This document shows, piece after piece, positions 27,592-37,510 of a stretch of 64,000 nt of DNA (positions within the stretch are counted from its first letter, which is position 1; every line of letters begins with the position of its first letter). This DNA is from Acinetobacter sp. SAAs474. GTDB lineage: Bacteria > Pseudomonadota > Gammaproteobacteria > Pseudomonadales > Moraxellaceae. The position numbers were made by a program, and so were the translations under genes. The stretch spans positions 1,736,001 through 1,800,000 of the forward strand of contig NZ_CP127915.1 in assembly GCF_032823475.1 (NCBI RefSeq), read 5' to 3'. The notes beneath the pieces were generated by a model. The model worked only from the letters and a program-made list of their open reading frames with translations. It did no database searches and had not been told where the DNA came from.

Positions 27592-28431
27592 GGGCGTGTC
27601 CTCATTTGAAGAATAATATTTAAACGCCTAGAATTAGGCTCTACTTTATCTCCATTTCAATATTTTTCAATGGCACGTACTCTTCTCACAGATGATATTT
27701 GGCAACAGATTCAAGTAACAATGAAATTTCATGGTTGCTATAGCTCAAAGAACAGTAGAAATATTATGGAAGCTATTTTATGGAAACTACGCACAGGTGC
27801 GACATGGCGTGATATTCCTCAAGAGTTTTGCCCTTGGAAAACTGCTTATAACCGTTTTAATCGCTGGGCTATGAAAGGCTTATGGGATAAATTTTTTTCA
27901 AACTACGAGGCAGCTTGGACCAAGAATGGGTATTCATTGATGGAAGCTACATACGCGCGCATCAGCATGCAAGTGGAGCTCGGCATGGCTTCGAGCGTGC
28001 AATTGGACAATCTCGTGGAGGACTCACAACAAAGATTCATCTTGCAACCGACGCGAATGGATTACCGATTGATTTTAAAATCACTGGGGGTGATGTCCAT
28101 GACAGCCAAGTTGCAGAACACCTAATAGATCTAATTGAAACAGCAGATTATCTAATCGCGGACAAGGGATATGATTCTGAATATATCAGGAAGTCTGCTA
28201 GAAATCGAAAAATGATACCTATTATTCCATTAAGATCAAATAGTAAGAAATTCAATCTTGATTTTGATAAGTACTTATATTGCTTAAGACATTTAGTTGA
28301 GAATGCCTTTGCAAGATTAAAACACTTCCGTGCAATAGCAACTCGATTTGATAAACTCGCACGTAATTATCAGTCTATGATTTATATCGCCTGCATGTTC
28401 ATTTGGTGTAAATCTAAATGAGGACACACCC
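27592..28431 (+). mobile_element. IS5-family (IS427-type) insertion sequence, 840 bp
   Basis: Terminal inverted repeats start GGGCGTGTCCTCATTT on the left and, read inward from the right, GGGTGTGTCCTCATTT (one mismatch in 16). A TA dinucleotide flanks both ends (27590-27591 and 28432-28433), as expected for this group. Inside is one transposase in two overlapping frames. It appears intact, with no interrupted gene at the site. Confidence 0.9.
27670..28421 (+). CDS. IS5-family transposase made by -1 frameshifting
   Basis: DDE transposase of about 250 residues encoded in two frames. Frame one begins MARTLLTDDIWQQI and contains the helix-turn-helix part (AILWKLRTGATWRDIP). A run of seven T at 27892-27898, in AAA-TTT-TTT-TCA context, allows slippage by -1, after which the frame reads FKLRGSLDQEWVFIDGSY. 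The catalytic residues are Asp in VFIDGS, Asp in IADKGYDS and Glu in VENAFARLKHFR. The stop TGA lies inside the right inverted repeat. Left unshifted, frame one ends at 28125. Frameshift expression is known for IS427-type elements; here it is inferred. Confidence 0.85.
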
Positions 28432-28751
28432 TAATCAATTACTTATATGAAAAAATATTATAATGCTATATATTTTAAACAGATATGCTGTTATAGGGTT
28501 TTAATTTTAAAGAAAAAATTAAATATAATAATTGATTAACCATTGATTTTTATATTGAAATTAGATCTATAATTTTACTTATGGCCATTTTCTTTAACAT
28601 ATACTTGGATTGTTTATTGGCTAAGTTGTTGCTGGATATTATTTTAATTGATATTTTTATTCAGTAAAACTGTTTAAGTGTATTGATTTTAGGATTACTC
28701 CATTCATCAACTCACCAATATGAGTTGATGATAGGCTATGATGATCGATAT

Positions 28752-29552
28752 TTATAATGATTTATTTTCGATTTGGCTATTCCATATTTCTTTTAATGAT
28801 AATAAATCATCAGGTGTCACATGAATAACACCTTTGCCAGGTATATCAATTTCGGCAATAATAAAGAGTGCTAAGGTCGTTAAAAAGGGAAGTACTAACA
28901 TTAAAAGATTCATCCCTTGTTCTTTGCGCGCATTATAACCAATAAAAAAATTAGAAAATATGGCAAAGAAAATAAGTAATGCCCATACAATATTTGGAAT
29001 TTGATAACGCCAGCTGACAGTTGTTTTTTCTTGAGAAATATATAAATCATTATAAGCGCTGAGCACTGATGCTGTCACAGGGTTAGGTGCTTTATTGGCT
29101 TCAGTAACGGCAATTGCCCACAGTTGATTTTGTTTTTCTGCTGAAATGAGGCGCCAATTCTTGTTATCAAGCTGAGTTTCTGACTGGAAGAATGCAATTC
29201 TTGCATCTAAGTATTGATGTAATAAGATTTTAGCTTGTTGTTGTTGAGCAATATCTAATAGCTGAGTACGTTGTAGTGCTGTACCAATGACGACCATTTC
29301 ATTTTCTTCTGTTTTTTGTCGTTCATTATAGCCGCCAATGGAAATAGACAAGACAAAACCAATTAATAAACCTAATAAAGATAGAATAGCGCCGAGGACA
29401 ATTTTGGCTTGATCATCATTAAAAGTGGTACGATGATTTCTAAGTGCATACTTTCCACAATATGCCGCACTACTTAATAAAATAAATGTTCCCCAAAATA
29501 TAAATGTTGAGCTCATGGGTAAGTCATTTAAAAATTCTTGAATCCATGACAT
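28752..29552 (-). CDS. DUF4239 (bestrophin-like) membrane protein
   Basis: A 266-residue inner-membrane protein with two helices near the N-terminus (residues 16-32 and 52-72), a cytoplasmic or periplasmic helical region of about 110 residues, and two helices near 195 and 220. The segment FNDDQAKIVLGAILSLLGL is the DUF4239 hallmark. Function unknown; the family has been likened to bestrophin channels. Stands alone, so no operon clue. Confidence 0.75.
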   Translation of the reverse strand: MSWIQEFLNDLPMSSTFIFWGTFILLSSAAYCGKYALRNHRTTFNDDQAKIVLGAILSLLGLLIGFVLSISIGGYNERQKTEENEMVVIGTALQRTQLLDIAQQQQAKILLHQYLDARIAFFQSETQLDNKNWRLISAEKQNQLWAIAVTEANKAPNPVTASVLSAYNDLYISQEKTTVSWRYQIPNIVWALLIFFAIFSNFFIGYNARKEQGMNLLMLVLPFLTTLALFIIAEIDIPGKGVIHVTPDDLLSLKEIWNSQIENKSL

Positions 29553-30128
29553 GCTTATTTTCCTGCTGGGAATATTTTAAAATAGGCTATTCTAAAATAA
29601 GAAATGATATCAGCCAATTCAGTTGCATTTAAAAAGAAAAATAAAAATTCAATGATGCTATTTTATTTAACATGACTGATCATTTACTCATAAAAAAACC
29701 TACAAGACGCTGATAGTTTCTTGTAGGTGATTTATTGTTATTATATTTATATTATTTTCTATTTTTACCCTCTTGTTTCCACGCTATATTATTCCTAGAT
29801 TATTTTTGTTGTTGTATTCATCATACTCAATTGAGGAAATTATGCAAATAATATGTTGTTTTTTAAAGGTTAATTCTGATTAAAATAGTCTGTTTTTAAC
29901 CGATTGATAAAATTGATATTTATTATTTTTAATAATTTAATTGAATTAAACTGGTTGTAATAAATGGATTATTCAATGATTTTTTGTAGTTTTCTATGCG
30001 GCAATACTGGTTTTATTGTCAATTCTACATAAAACAGCACATAGGCCTAACAGATTAGGCCAGATATCATAAGAAGTATAAAGATGGATCTTGGCTTACT
30101 TTGACGATGATAGGGTCATTTGGCTGAC
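29553..30128. other. Intergenic region with terminator hairpin for the leftward gene
   Basis: About 575 AT-rich bases, no gene. A stem at 29698-29707 with 29719-29728 (ACCTACAAGA), followed leftward by seven T, is a good intrinsic terminator for transcripts from the right. A second stem lies at 30044-30061 (GGCCTAA), closer to the acetyltransferase stop. Confidence 0.6.
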
Positions 30129-30671
30129 TTATTGACTCATATTCCAACGCCGATTAACAGATTGACCACTCTGATTGTAATGAATGACTTTTGCATAATT
30201 ACCAACAGCCGTTGCATTGTCGGGAATATCCTTGGTCACTACACTGCCTGCTCCAATAGTGGCGTTATTGCCAATCAAGACATGATCGATAATACAGACA
30301 TTAGGACCAATATAGACATTATCTCCAATCACAGCAGCTTGCCGGCCACCATTGGCACCAATCGTCGTATACTGTGATAAATTTACATTATTACCAATAA
30401 TCGTGGTGGGATTCACGACTAATGGACCACCATGACCAATATAAAGGCCATAGCCAATTTTTGTTGTACAATGGATATCAATGCCGTATTTTTTCTTTTT
30501 ATAATAGAAAATAGGATAAGCGAGTTTAGCTAAAAAACCTTTTGAACTTGCCAGACGTAACCAAACACTAAAATTAAAACCGCGATTAAATAAATAATTT
30601 TTAATGAATGAACTCAACTTGGTGTTGCCACAGTAACGAAATAAGTCGCTTAAAATATATTTTGAAATCAT
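30129..30671 (-). CDS. Hexapeptide-repeat acetyltransferase (serine O-acetyltransferase-like)
   Basis: Cytosolic transferase of 180 residues. A short helical N-terminal region (SDLFRYCG) precedes a left-handed beta-helix of hexapeptide repeats (IGYGLYIGHGGPLVV, NVNLSQYTTIGANGG, IGDNVYIGPNVCI, IGNNATIGAGSVVTKDIPDN). The His in IGHGG is the CysE-type catalytic residue. The short N-terminal part and the RLASSKG segment point to the acyltransferases of polysaccharide modification rather than to housekeeping CysE. No capsule genes are near. The ATG at 30671 is preferred to an in-frame TTG. Confidence 0.85.
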   Translation of the reverse strand: MISKYILSDLFRYCGNTKLSSFIKNYLFNRGFNFSVWLRLASSKGFLAKLAYPIFYYKKKKYGIDIHCTTKIGYGLYIGHGGPLVVNPTTIIGNNVNLSQYTTIGANGGRQAAVIGDNVYIGPNVCIIDHVLIGNNATIGAGSVVTKDIPDNATAVGNYAKVIHYNQSGQSVNRRWNMSQ

Positions 30672-30846
30672 AGTCTTACTACAATGGCTAATCAATTGCT
30701 ATAGGATGCTATATTAAATTTTTTATTTTTAAAATGTAAGCGTTTAGATAACTAAATTCTAATATTTAATGCTATATGGTAGTTGATCATTATGCTGACA
30801 TCTTATGTATCAGGAGAGTATCGGACTATATTGACCATATATAGCT

Positions 30847-31197
30847 TTATTCACTAGCAATAATTTCAATATTAACATCATATTTTTGAAAATCCTGTAA
30901 AATACCTTGAATCAGTGGTCGAGTGAGTGGACTGGTAATATCGAGTTGTACTTCTTGATTTAGTTTTCCATTAAATGCATCAATTTGAATGATTTTCCAA
31001 CGTATTTCTTGCTGTGTACTTTCAATGATTAAACGACGAATTTGTATATCTTGATCGGCTTGACGAGGAAGGACATAGCTAATCGCCAGTTGTGTATTCG
31101 ATGCTATATTAAAGTGATGAAATGTAATGACCCAGTGACCCACTTTGCTCAGCTGCGTTGGATGGTCAAATGGATTAAATTCTAGATAAAGATTCAT
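30847..31197 (-). CDS. Conserved hypothetical protein, 116 residues
   Basis: Not recognised. It is a soluble protein without signal or membrane helix, alternating strands and short helices (MNLYLEFNPFDHP, GHWVITFHHFNI, LAISYVLPRQ, DIQIRRLIIES). It looks like a small alpha/beta or all-beta fold. The ATG at 31197 follows a weak ribosome site; the ATG nine bases earlier is possible. Isolated between spacers. Confidence 0.65.
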   Translation of the reverse strand: MNLYLEFNPFDHPTQLSKVGHWVITFHHFNIASNTQLAISYVLPRQADQDIQIRRLIIESTQQEIRWKIIQIDAFNGKLNQEVQLDITSPLTRPLIQGILQDFQKYDVNIEIIASE

Positions 31198-31462
31198 AGC
31201 ATGCATATTTACAAAGACTATTAATATTAGGCTGTATGATGCGTTAGATCTATGTCGCTAAAGTCGCACAGTAAGTTGTAATATGATGATCATAGAAATA
31301 AATAGTATTTATCTATTTGAAAAATAATACATTATTAATATTAAGTAAGTTTTTTTTTCGATAGTCTGATTGTTTAATATTCTAAATATGATCCATTATA
31401 GGGAAGGCATAAGCAAATCGATGTATTTGGTAAAACACATCGATCAATGATGGCAGGATAAA

Positions 31463-32152
31463 TTATATATGACGACTTTCTAAGGCTTTACGTAAATAAG
31501 GATCAAGATCATCTTGACGTAATAACCATTGGATATAATCGAGAGGTAGTTCAGAAATTGCAGTACCTTTATGTTTACCAAAATTCAGGCTACGTGGGAT
31601 ACGCGCATCTTCAGAAGCGGCAAATAATGCTTCAATACTATTAATTTGTAATTGATGTACAATATGCATCAAAATATTAGCAGTTAAAATAATATCCATA
31701 TCTGCACGATGGGCTTTTCTAATCATTTCACGTGCTTTTTCACTTCCTTTTGTAATCATATAGATCAAGGCAGAAATATTATGTGCTTCTGCATTCGGCC
31801 AGACTTTACGGGCTAATGCCAGCGTACAAATCGCTTTGATATGAGAAGTATCTACACCACACTTTTCAATTGCACGAAGATCATAATCAATATTATGACC
31901 AATAATATATTGTGTATCCTGAGGTAAACGAAATGTACTGTAGTGAGGTTGATGTTCTAAGTCAGACTCTAATATATGATGAACGGCCATTGCTGCAAAG
32001 GAAATAGGCTCATCTGCACAATAAAGCTGATCAAATAATTGAGACTTATCTAAACTAATTTTAGTATCGTGAATTTGAATAGGTGCGTAAGCAATTTCGA
32101 TAGGTTGACCGTTTAAGGTATGGGTTTCAGTATCTAAAATAATGGCGCGCAT
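31463..32152 (-). CDS. ExoX-like 3'-5' exonuclease (DEDDh family)
   Basis: A 229-residue protein. The exonuclease core has ILDTETHTLNG (metal ligands Asp and Glu), IIGHNIDYDLRAIE and the KAHRADMD motif (His-x4-Asp, DEDDh). The last 45 residues form a small domain starting SLNFGKHKGTAISELPLDYIQWLL, also seen in ExoX-like proteins. ExoX-type enzymes degrade DNA 3' ends in mismatch repair and recombination. Single gene. Confidence 0.88.
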   Translation of the reverse strand: MRAIILDTETHTLNGQPIEIAYAPIQIHDTKISLDKSQLFDQLYCADEPISFAAMAVHHILESDLEHQPHYSTFRLPQDTQYIIGHNIDYDLRAIEKCGVDTSHIKAICTLALARKVWPNAEAHNISALIYMITKGSEKAREMIRKAHRADMDIILTANILMHIVHQLQINSIEALFAASEDARIPRSLNFGKHKGTAISELPLDYIQWLLRQDDLDPYLRKALESRHI

Positions 32153-32592
32153 AGCCTATTCCATAAGTGAAAAATTCAATATCAACCTTATTATATTAGA
32201 ATTTTATGTTATTGCATGCATCCATTATTTTATCATATTTTTGAGCAGCTTATAAGCGTGATATAGCTCGTATCCTATAGAAGTATTTTTCTTGATCACC
32301 TGTATTGGCTTTGATGGATATTGATCTATGTTTACTGGTGGTTTGAAATCGGGATATTACATGGCTGTTATGAGGTTGTTTTTGTATGTATTGGCTTCAT
32401 TTGAAGCGATCACAGTATGTGAAAGAGAGTTAAATTGATCAAGTAAAACTTAAAATATGCCGATTATGGATGACTTCGATATTTTTTATTTAAAACTGAG
32501 TAAAGTTCGCGCTCAAAACCTGATAACTTCATGTTACAATCCGCATCAATCTTAGCACGGCTTAAAAGCCCTAAATTAATAGGACCTCGCTA
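32153..32592. other. Intergenic region before glyA, no gene seen
   Basis: About 440 bases between divergent exonuclease and glyA genes. It should hold both promoters; I see no riboswitch-like structure I can name. AGGA lies eight bases before the glyA start. Confidence 0.45.
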
Positions 32593-33846
32593 ATGTTTGC
32601 CAATATCTCTATTGCTGAATTTGATCCGGAATTAGCTCAAGCAATTTCTCAAGAAGATGCTCGTCAAGAAGCTCATATTGAGTTGATTGCTTCTGAAAAC
32701 TATTGCTCTCCAGCAGTAATGGAAGCTCAAGGTTCAAAACTCACTAACAAATATGCTGAAGGCTACCCAGGCAAACGCTATTATGGTGGTTGTGAATATG
32801 TAGACGTTATTGAACAGCTTGCAATTGACCGTGCTAAAGAACTCTTTGGTGCCGATTATGCTAACGTACAGCCACATGCTGGATCTCAAGCGAACTCAGC
32901 TGTTTACTTGGCGTTACTTAATCCAGGTGATACTGTTTTAGGTATGAGCTTGGCACATGGTGGTCATTTAACACATGGTGCGAAAGTCAGTTTCTCTGGC
33001 AAAACCTATAATGCTGTTCAATATGGATTAAACCCAGAAACGGGTGAAATCGATTATGAAGAAGTGGAACGTTTGGCATTAGAGCACAAACCACGTATGA
33101 TCGTTGCTGGTTTCTCTGCTTATAGTCAGGTTGTTGACTGGCAGCGTTTCCGCGAAATTGCAGATAAAGTTGGTGCATATCTATTTGTTGATATGGCGCA
33201 TGTTGCAGGTCTGGTTGCGGCTGGTGTTTATCCTAGCCCTGTACAAATTGCTGATGTGACAACAACGACAACACATAAAACACTACGTGGACCTCGTTCT
33301 GGTTTGATTCTTGCAAAAGCCAATGAAGAAATTGAGAAAAAACTTCAATCTGCGGTTTTCCCAGGTAATCAAGGTGGTCCTTTAGTGCATGCTGTCGCAG
33401 CTAAAGCGATTTGTTTTAAAGAAGCAATGGCACCTGAATACAAGAGCTATCAACAACAAGTTGTTAAAAATGCTCAAGCGATGGCTGAAGTATTGATTGA
33501 ACGTGGTTACGATGTTGTTTCTGGTGGAACGAAAAATCACTTATTCTTATTATCTTTGATTAAACAAGATATTACTGGTAAAGATGCAGATGCATGGTTG
33601 GGTGCTGCACACATTACAGTAAATAAAAACTCAGTACCAAATGATCCTCGTTCCCCATTTGTCACTTCTGGTATCCGTATTGGTACACCAGCAGTAACAA
33701 CACGTGGTTTTGGTGAAGTTGAAGTACGTGACTTAGCAAACTGGATTGCTGATATCCTGGATGCAAAAGGTGATGAAGCTGTGATTAATACAGTAAAAGC
33801 AAAAGTTGAAGCTGTTTGTGCTAAATTCCCAGTTTATGCACAATAA
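32593..33846 (+). CDS. glyA: Serine hydroxymethyltransferase
   Basis: PLP enzyme that converts serine and tetrahydrofolate to glycine and methylene-THF, the main source of one-carbon units. The 417 residues equal the E. coli length. The PLP lysine is in [15 protein letters not shown]; other landmarks are [25 protein letters not shown] and [12 protein letters not shown]. Strong codon bias. Single gene with its own terminator. Confidence 0.98.
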   Translation: MFANISIAEFDPELAQAISQEDARQEAHIELIASENYCSPAVMEAQGSKLTNKYAEGYPGKRYYGGCEYVDVIEQLAIDRAKELFGADYANVQPHAGSQANSAVYLALLNPGDTVLGMSLAHGGHLTHGAKVSFSGKTYNAVQYGLNPETGEIDYEEVERLALEHKPRMIVAGFSAYSQVVDWQRFREIADKVGAYLFVDMAHVAGLVAAGVYPSPVQIADVTTTTTHKTLRGPRSGLILAKANEEIEKKLQSAVFPGNQGGPLVHAVAAKAICFKEAMAPEYKSYQQQVVKNAQAMAEVLIERGYDVVSGGTKNHLFLLSLIKQDITGKDADAWLGAAHITVNKNSVPNDPRSPFVTSGIRIGTPAVTTRGFGEVEVRDLANWIADILDAKGDEAVINTVKAKVEAVCAKFPVYAQ

Positions 33847-33860
33847 GGTCATCCCTTAAG

Positions 33861-33890
33861 AAAAGCCTCCTTAAGGAGGCTTTTTTATTA
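33861..33890 (+). terminator. Intrinsic terminator after glyA
   Basis: Arms 33861-33870 (AAAAGCCTCC) and 33875-33884 with a TTAA loop, followed by T6. Confidence 0.92.
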
Positions 33891-33993
33891 CTGTAAGAAT
33901 TTCAAATATTCATGTACATTTATAGCGTATAAAGCCACTTAACCGATATTTAAAAAATTACAACATTATGACTTTAATGAAGGACAGTATTTT

Positions 33994-34401
33994 ATGACCA
34001 ATAAGCCTAATATTATTATTTCTGAGCAAGATTTGAATCGTTTGGAATCCATGCTGGAACATCAACATGAAATGACACCGACGATGCTTCAACTTGAAGA
34101 TGAATTAGCACGTGCAGAAGTGGTAAAACCACAAGATTTACCTGCCAATGTGATTAGTATGAATGCGCGTGTACGTTTAACTATTGCACCATCACAGCAA
34201 GCAACAGAAATAGTATTAGTTTATCCACATGATTTTAAAGGTGAACCTGGTCAGGTTAATGTCATTGCACCGATTGGTGCTGCTATTTTAGGACTGGCTG
34301 AAGGACAAACGATTGAGTGGCCACAACCTGATGGACAAATGATGAAAGTACATATTGAAAAAGTACTTTTTCAACCTGAACGAGAAGGGGATTATTTGTA
34401 A
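33994..34401 (+). CDS. rnk: Regulator of nucleoside diphosphate kinase (Rnk)
   Basis: A 135-residue relative of GreA/GreB that binds RNA polymerase without the long coiled-coil. The N-terminal helical pair (DLNRLESMLEHQ, MLQLEDELARAEV) is short and the C-terminal FKBP-like domain reads VRLTIAPS, VYPHDFKGEPGQVNVIAPIGAAILGL and IEWPQPDGQ. In other bacteria Rnk affects nucleoside diphosphate kinase and competes with Gre factors. AAGGA precedes the ATG. Single gene. Confidence 0.92.
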   Translation: MTNKPNIIISEQDLNRLESMLEHQHEMTPTMLQLEDELARAEVVKPQDLPANVISMNARVRLTIAPSQQATEIVLVYPHDFKGEPGQVNVIAPIGAAILGLAEGQTIEWPQPDGQMMKVHIEKVLFQPEREGDYL

Positions 34402-34438
34402 GTCTGTATTGAAAAATATTCAGTACGGTTGAATATAT

Positions 34439-34540
34439 TGGTATTCGACAAGTCGTTATATCCTATCAATAGGGGCGATTGATGATCGTTGTCATTAATG
34501 AAATGTCAATCAGCCCTGATCAATAGGATGGTATTCGACA
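34439..34540. repeat. 12-bp direct repeats flanking an imperfect hairpin after rnk
   Basis: TGGTATTCGACA occurs at 34439-34450 and 34529-34540. Between them are inverted segments (ATCCTAT...GATTGA against TCAATC...ATAGGAT, about 20 bp with mismatches) around a 24-base loop. It may be the rnk terminator; the bordering direct repeats resemble a small mobile repeat. Confidence 0.45.
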
Positions 34541-34634
34541 TCATATTAAAGAAATCATCATCGAACTCTTGTAAAACCTGTCATAAACCCTGATATATTT
34601 ACAATATGAAAGCGATATAGAAGGTTTTTTCATC

Positions 34635-35426
34635 ATGTCACAGATGACTATTTTGACACCTATACAGGAAATTGCTGTCGATGATAGTCAACTTTTGACG
34701 ATTAAACGTGATGATTTAGTGCCATTATTAGCTCAGCATTCTCAACTTAATCATTATGCTGATCATGTGGTTCAAGCACAATCTTTATTGCTGGATGGTA
34801 TTGATAGTCAACTTATTCAGCAATTTAGTCAAACGATTGTGCAATTGATTTCTGCTTTATCTATTTCTAAGCGCGATGTAAAGCAGAAAAAATTTAATCG
34901 TGTGCAAAAGTGGCTAGGTTTAGATATTGAATATGGCGCTAATCAAATTGCATATTATCAAAAATTGGATGACTTATTGCGACGTGCGAGTGAAATGAGT
35001 CAGCAGTTACAATACGAAATTCATCAATCTCAAGCAAAATTAGCCAATATTGATTTATATCGTCAAGAAATGGCCCATTATATTATTGCCGCAGAGCAAT
35101 TCTTAGATGAATATCCGAGTTTTATGAAGCATGTTCATCCACTGGATCATTTTACTGAACGTTTGGCTAAAAAGATTCTAAACTTACGTACTTTACAAGC
35201 GCATAATGATATTGCCATTACACAAATACAATTATCACAACAGACTGCCTTGACATTATTAGATCGTTTTCAAGAGGCAGAAAATGTCTTGATACCAGCT
35301 TGGCAGTATTATGTTAAACAGCGTAATCAAGATCAATCACATGCTGATTTTACCCAATTAGATCGTAGTCGATCTCATTTGATGAAGATGTTAAAAACAG
35401 CTTTAGATAAAATCACACCTCAATGA
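34635..35426 (+). CDS. Short TelA-like helical protein (apparent TelA paralogue)
   Basis: A 263-residue, nearly all-helical cytoplasmic protein. Its middle (KWLGLDIEYGANQIAYYQ and the following coiled coil) lines up with the region around FLGKLINKMKGAK in the next gene, and its end (LRTLQAHNDIAITQIQ, DRFQEAENVLIPAWQYYV) lines up with LQILQQSAM... and KNITIPAWKNQI. I therefore read it as a divergent, shortened member of the TelA family; this is my alignment by eye. It heads a three-gene operon, 12 bases before telA. The ATG has AAGG at a long spacing; an ATG three codons later is possible. Confidence 0.65.
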   Translation: MSQMTILTPIQEIAVDDSQLLTIKRDDLVPLLAQHSQLNHYADHVVQAQSLLLDGIDSQLIQQFSQTIVQLISALSISKRDVKQKKFNRVQKWLGLDIEYGANQIAYYQKLDDLLRRASEMSQQLQYEIHQSQAKLANIDLYRQEMAHYIIAAEQFLDEYPSFMKHVHPLDHFTERLAKKILNLRTLQAHNDIAITQIQLSQQTALTLLDRFQEAENVLIPAWQYYVKQRNQDQSHADFTQLDRSRSHLMKMLKTALDKITPQ

Positions 35427-35438
35427 TAAAGGTAGGTT

Positions 35439-36569
35439 ATGACAAATTCTGAACACTATGATCTGATGGCAACAATGTTATCGGCAGAGCAAAGCAAGGA
35501 AAAATTTGAGCAACTTGATTTGGCAGAAATCGGCTTAGAAACAACTGATTTTGAGCAGGTTTTGGCAGTACAACAAGATTTACAGCAATTAAGTTATCAA
35601 GGTATTGCAGAGTATGGTAAAAATATTGCAAAACAAACATCAGACTATACTGATGAATTATTGAATTTAGTACAAAATAAAGAGTTAGAAAGCACAGGTC
35701 AGAAACTGACTGAAGTCGTTCAAGTGGCACAGCAACTGAATAGTTCTAATCTCTTAAATCCAACTAAAAGTTCTGGATTTTTAGGTAAATTAATTAATAA
35801 AATGAAGGGTGCTAAGCAAAATTTTGCTATGGAATTTAGTACCACAAAACAGCAGCTTGATTTATTGATTCAAGAAGTAGAAGCATCTCAAGCGGGCCTG
35901 AAGTCACGTGTTGATACTTTGGAAAAAATGTTTTCTGCTGTAGAGCAGCAATATAAGCAGCTCGGGATCTATATTGCTGCAGGCAAAATTAAGCAATATG
36001 AACTACAGAATCATTTGAAAAAATTAAGTGATTTAGAACAAAGTCAAACGATTGTACAAAAAATTTATGATCTCAATCATCTTGCGAATACCTTAGAAAA
36101 ACGTCTGAGTGATTTTCAAATTTTACAGCAATCTGCAATGCAATCGTTGCCTATGATTCGTATTATTCAGTCAAATAATATCATGTTGATTGATAAATTT
36201 TACGCTATTAAAAATATTACCATACCCGCATGGAAAAATCAGATCAGTTTGGCGATCTCATTAACGGAGCAAAAAAACAGTGTGGAATTAGCCAATCATA
36301 TTGACGAAGCAACCAATGATATTTTACGTCGTAACGCTGATTTATTACATCAAAATTCAATTGATACAGCACGTGCAAATCAACGTTCAGTCATTGATGT
36401 GGCAACTTTGGAGCACGTACAAAATACTTTAATTAATACGGTGAATGATGTCATTAAAATTCAGAAAGAAGGGGTACAAAAACGTCTTGAGGCAACTGAA
36501 CGTTTAAAACAACTGCAACAGAATTTAAATCAGCTTGTGATTGAGTCACAAGTAACATCATCCAGTTGA
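35439..36569 (+). CDS. TelA-family toxic anion resistance protein
   Basis: A 376-residue cytoplasmic coiled-coil protein of the TelA family (named for tellurite resistance, PF05816). Family features are the EYGKNIAKQTSDYTDELL start, FLGKLINKMKGAKQNF, KIKQYELQNHLKKLSDL, SLPMIRIIQSNNIMLIDKF and IPAWKNQISLAISL, ending with a long helix. The biochemical role is not settled; members affect resistance to tellurite, some antibiotics and cell-envelope agents. Flanked upstream by a short paralogue and downstream by an overlapping membrane-protein gene. Confidence 0.88.
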   Translation: MTNSEHYDLMATMLSAEQSKEKFEQLDLAEIGLETTDFEQVLAVQQDLQQLSYQGIAEYGKNIAKQTSDYTDELLNLVQNKELESTGQKLTEVVQVAQQLNSSNLLNPTKSSGFLGKLINKMKGAKQNFAMEFSTTKQQLDLLIQEVEASQAGLKSRVDTLEKMFSAVEQQYKQLGIYIAAGKIKQYELQNHLKKLSDLEQSQTIVQKIYDLNHLANTLEKRLSDFQILQQSAMQSLPMIRIIQSNNIMLIDKFYAIKNITIPAWKNQISLAISLTEQKNSVELANHIDEATNDILRRNADLLHQNSIDTARANQRSVIDVATLEHVQNTLINTVNDVIKIQKEGVQKRLEATERLKQLQQNLNQLVIESQVTSSS

Positions 36570-36589
36570 AGTACATTGAGGAGATGATA

Positions 36590-37510
36590 TTGTCATTAGA
36601 GCAATATGCAGTAGATCCTGTGGCAATTCAAACGGGTATTGCACAAATTAAAAAGCGTTCACGCCAACTGGATATTTTAGCCATCTGTACCCTAACACTT
36701 TTTATTGTCAGTGTGATGGGATTATATCTACAGCAAGACTTAATATACGGTTTTTTTGGATTAACGACGGAAGTAAAACAGTTACATGTTCCTCTCAGTG
36801 CAGCGACTGTATTAAATGGATTAAATCAGACACCTGATTATTTTATGACTTTATTACGCTGGTTTGGTTGGTTTATTTTTAAACTATTTACCGCTTTCTT
36901 GGCGGCATTCTTTTTGATTCGTTTTTTTAAACGATTTAATTTTTTTGCACATCGTTTTAAATCTTTTGTATTAAAAACAGTAGGTTGGCTAATTGCATTT
37001 ATTGTGGTTTGGTCTGGTTTAACGCTATTACAAGACCACAATAACCGTCAGAAAAACGATACCTATCAAAATATGATTCGTTATGATCAGCGTATTGAGC
37101 AAAGTGAAATGGCACAGTTTTTATCCAATTCAGATTTAAATACAACCATACAAGCTTATTTATTGGCTCAAACGGCCTTATTACATCAACCTGCTGATAA
37201 AAATAGTGCGATTCCTTATGTATTAACTTTAGTAAAGGCTGAAAAAAATGATGCTAAATTTATTGAATATGGTTTTCAACCCGCTCAATTATGGACAATG
37301 CAATATCAATTATATGGCCGGCCTTTAACTGCACTGGCACATTCTGTTGATCAACAAGCGAGTCAAGCGATACAACTCAGTCAATGGCTAAAAATTTTAA
37401 TCTGGATCATCATGATCAGTAGTGCTGTGTTAACGCTAATATTGTTTTTGCTGGCACGAAATTTAAAGCAAAGAGTGATGAGGATTGAGCATAAGATCTC
37501 TTTACTATAG
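36590..37510 (+). CDS. Four-helix membrane protein of the TelA operon
   Basis: A protein of about 306 residues, not recognised. Membrane helices lie near residues 27-47, 84-108, 128-147 and 270-290, with a 120-residue soluble segment between the third and fourth. A basic cluster (RFFKRFNFFAHRFK) sits between helices two and three. GAGGAG lies six bases before the TTG at 36590, which I take as start; other in-frame starts are the TTG at 36566 and the ATG at 36584. Close coupling to telA suggests it anchors or works with the TelA proteins at the membrane. Confidence 0.75.
   Translation: MSLEQYAVDPVAIQTGIAQIKKRSRQLDILAICTLTLFIVSVMGLYLQQDLIYGFFGLTTEVKQLHVPLSAATVLNGLNQTPDYFMTLLRWFGWFIFKLFTAFLAAFFLIRFFKRFNFFAHRFKSFVLKTVGWLIAFIVVWSGLTLLQDHNNRQKNDTYQNMIRYDQRIEQSEMAQFLSNSDLNTTIQAYLLAQTALLHQPADKNSAIPYVLTLVKAEKNDAKFIEYGFQPAQLWTMQYQLYGRPLTALAHSVDQQASQAIQLSQWLKILIWIIMISSAVLTLILFLLARNLKQRVMRIEHKISLL

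Noticed and set aside
27915..28421. Second transposase frame as an independent gene
   Set aside because: It carries the DDE residues but lacks the N-terminal part; it is the frameshifted second half of one transposase.
34439..34540. CRISPR-like repeat
   Set aside because: Only two copies, no regular spacers and no cas genes in the window.
34635..35426. XpaC-like gene, since XpaC often precedes TelA in Firmicutes
   Set aside because: Block-by-block likeness to the adjacent TelA is better than anything I can recall of XpaC; kept as a TelA-like call.
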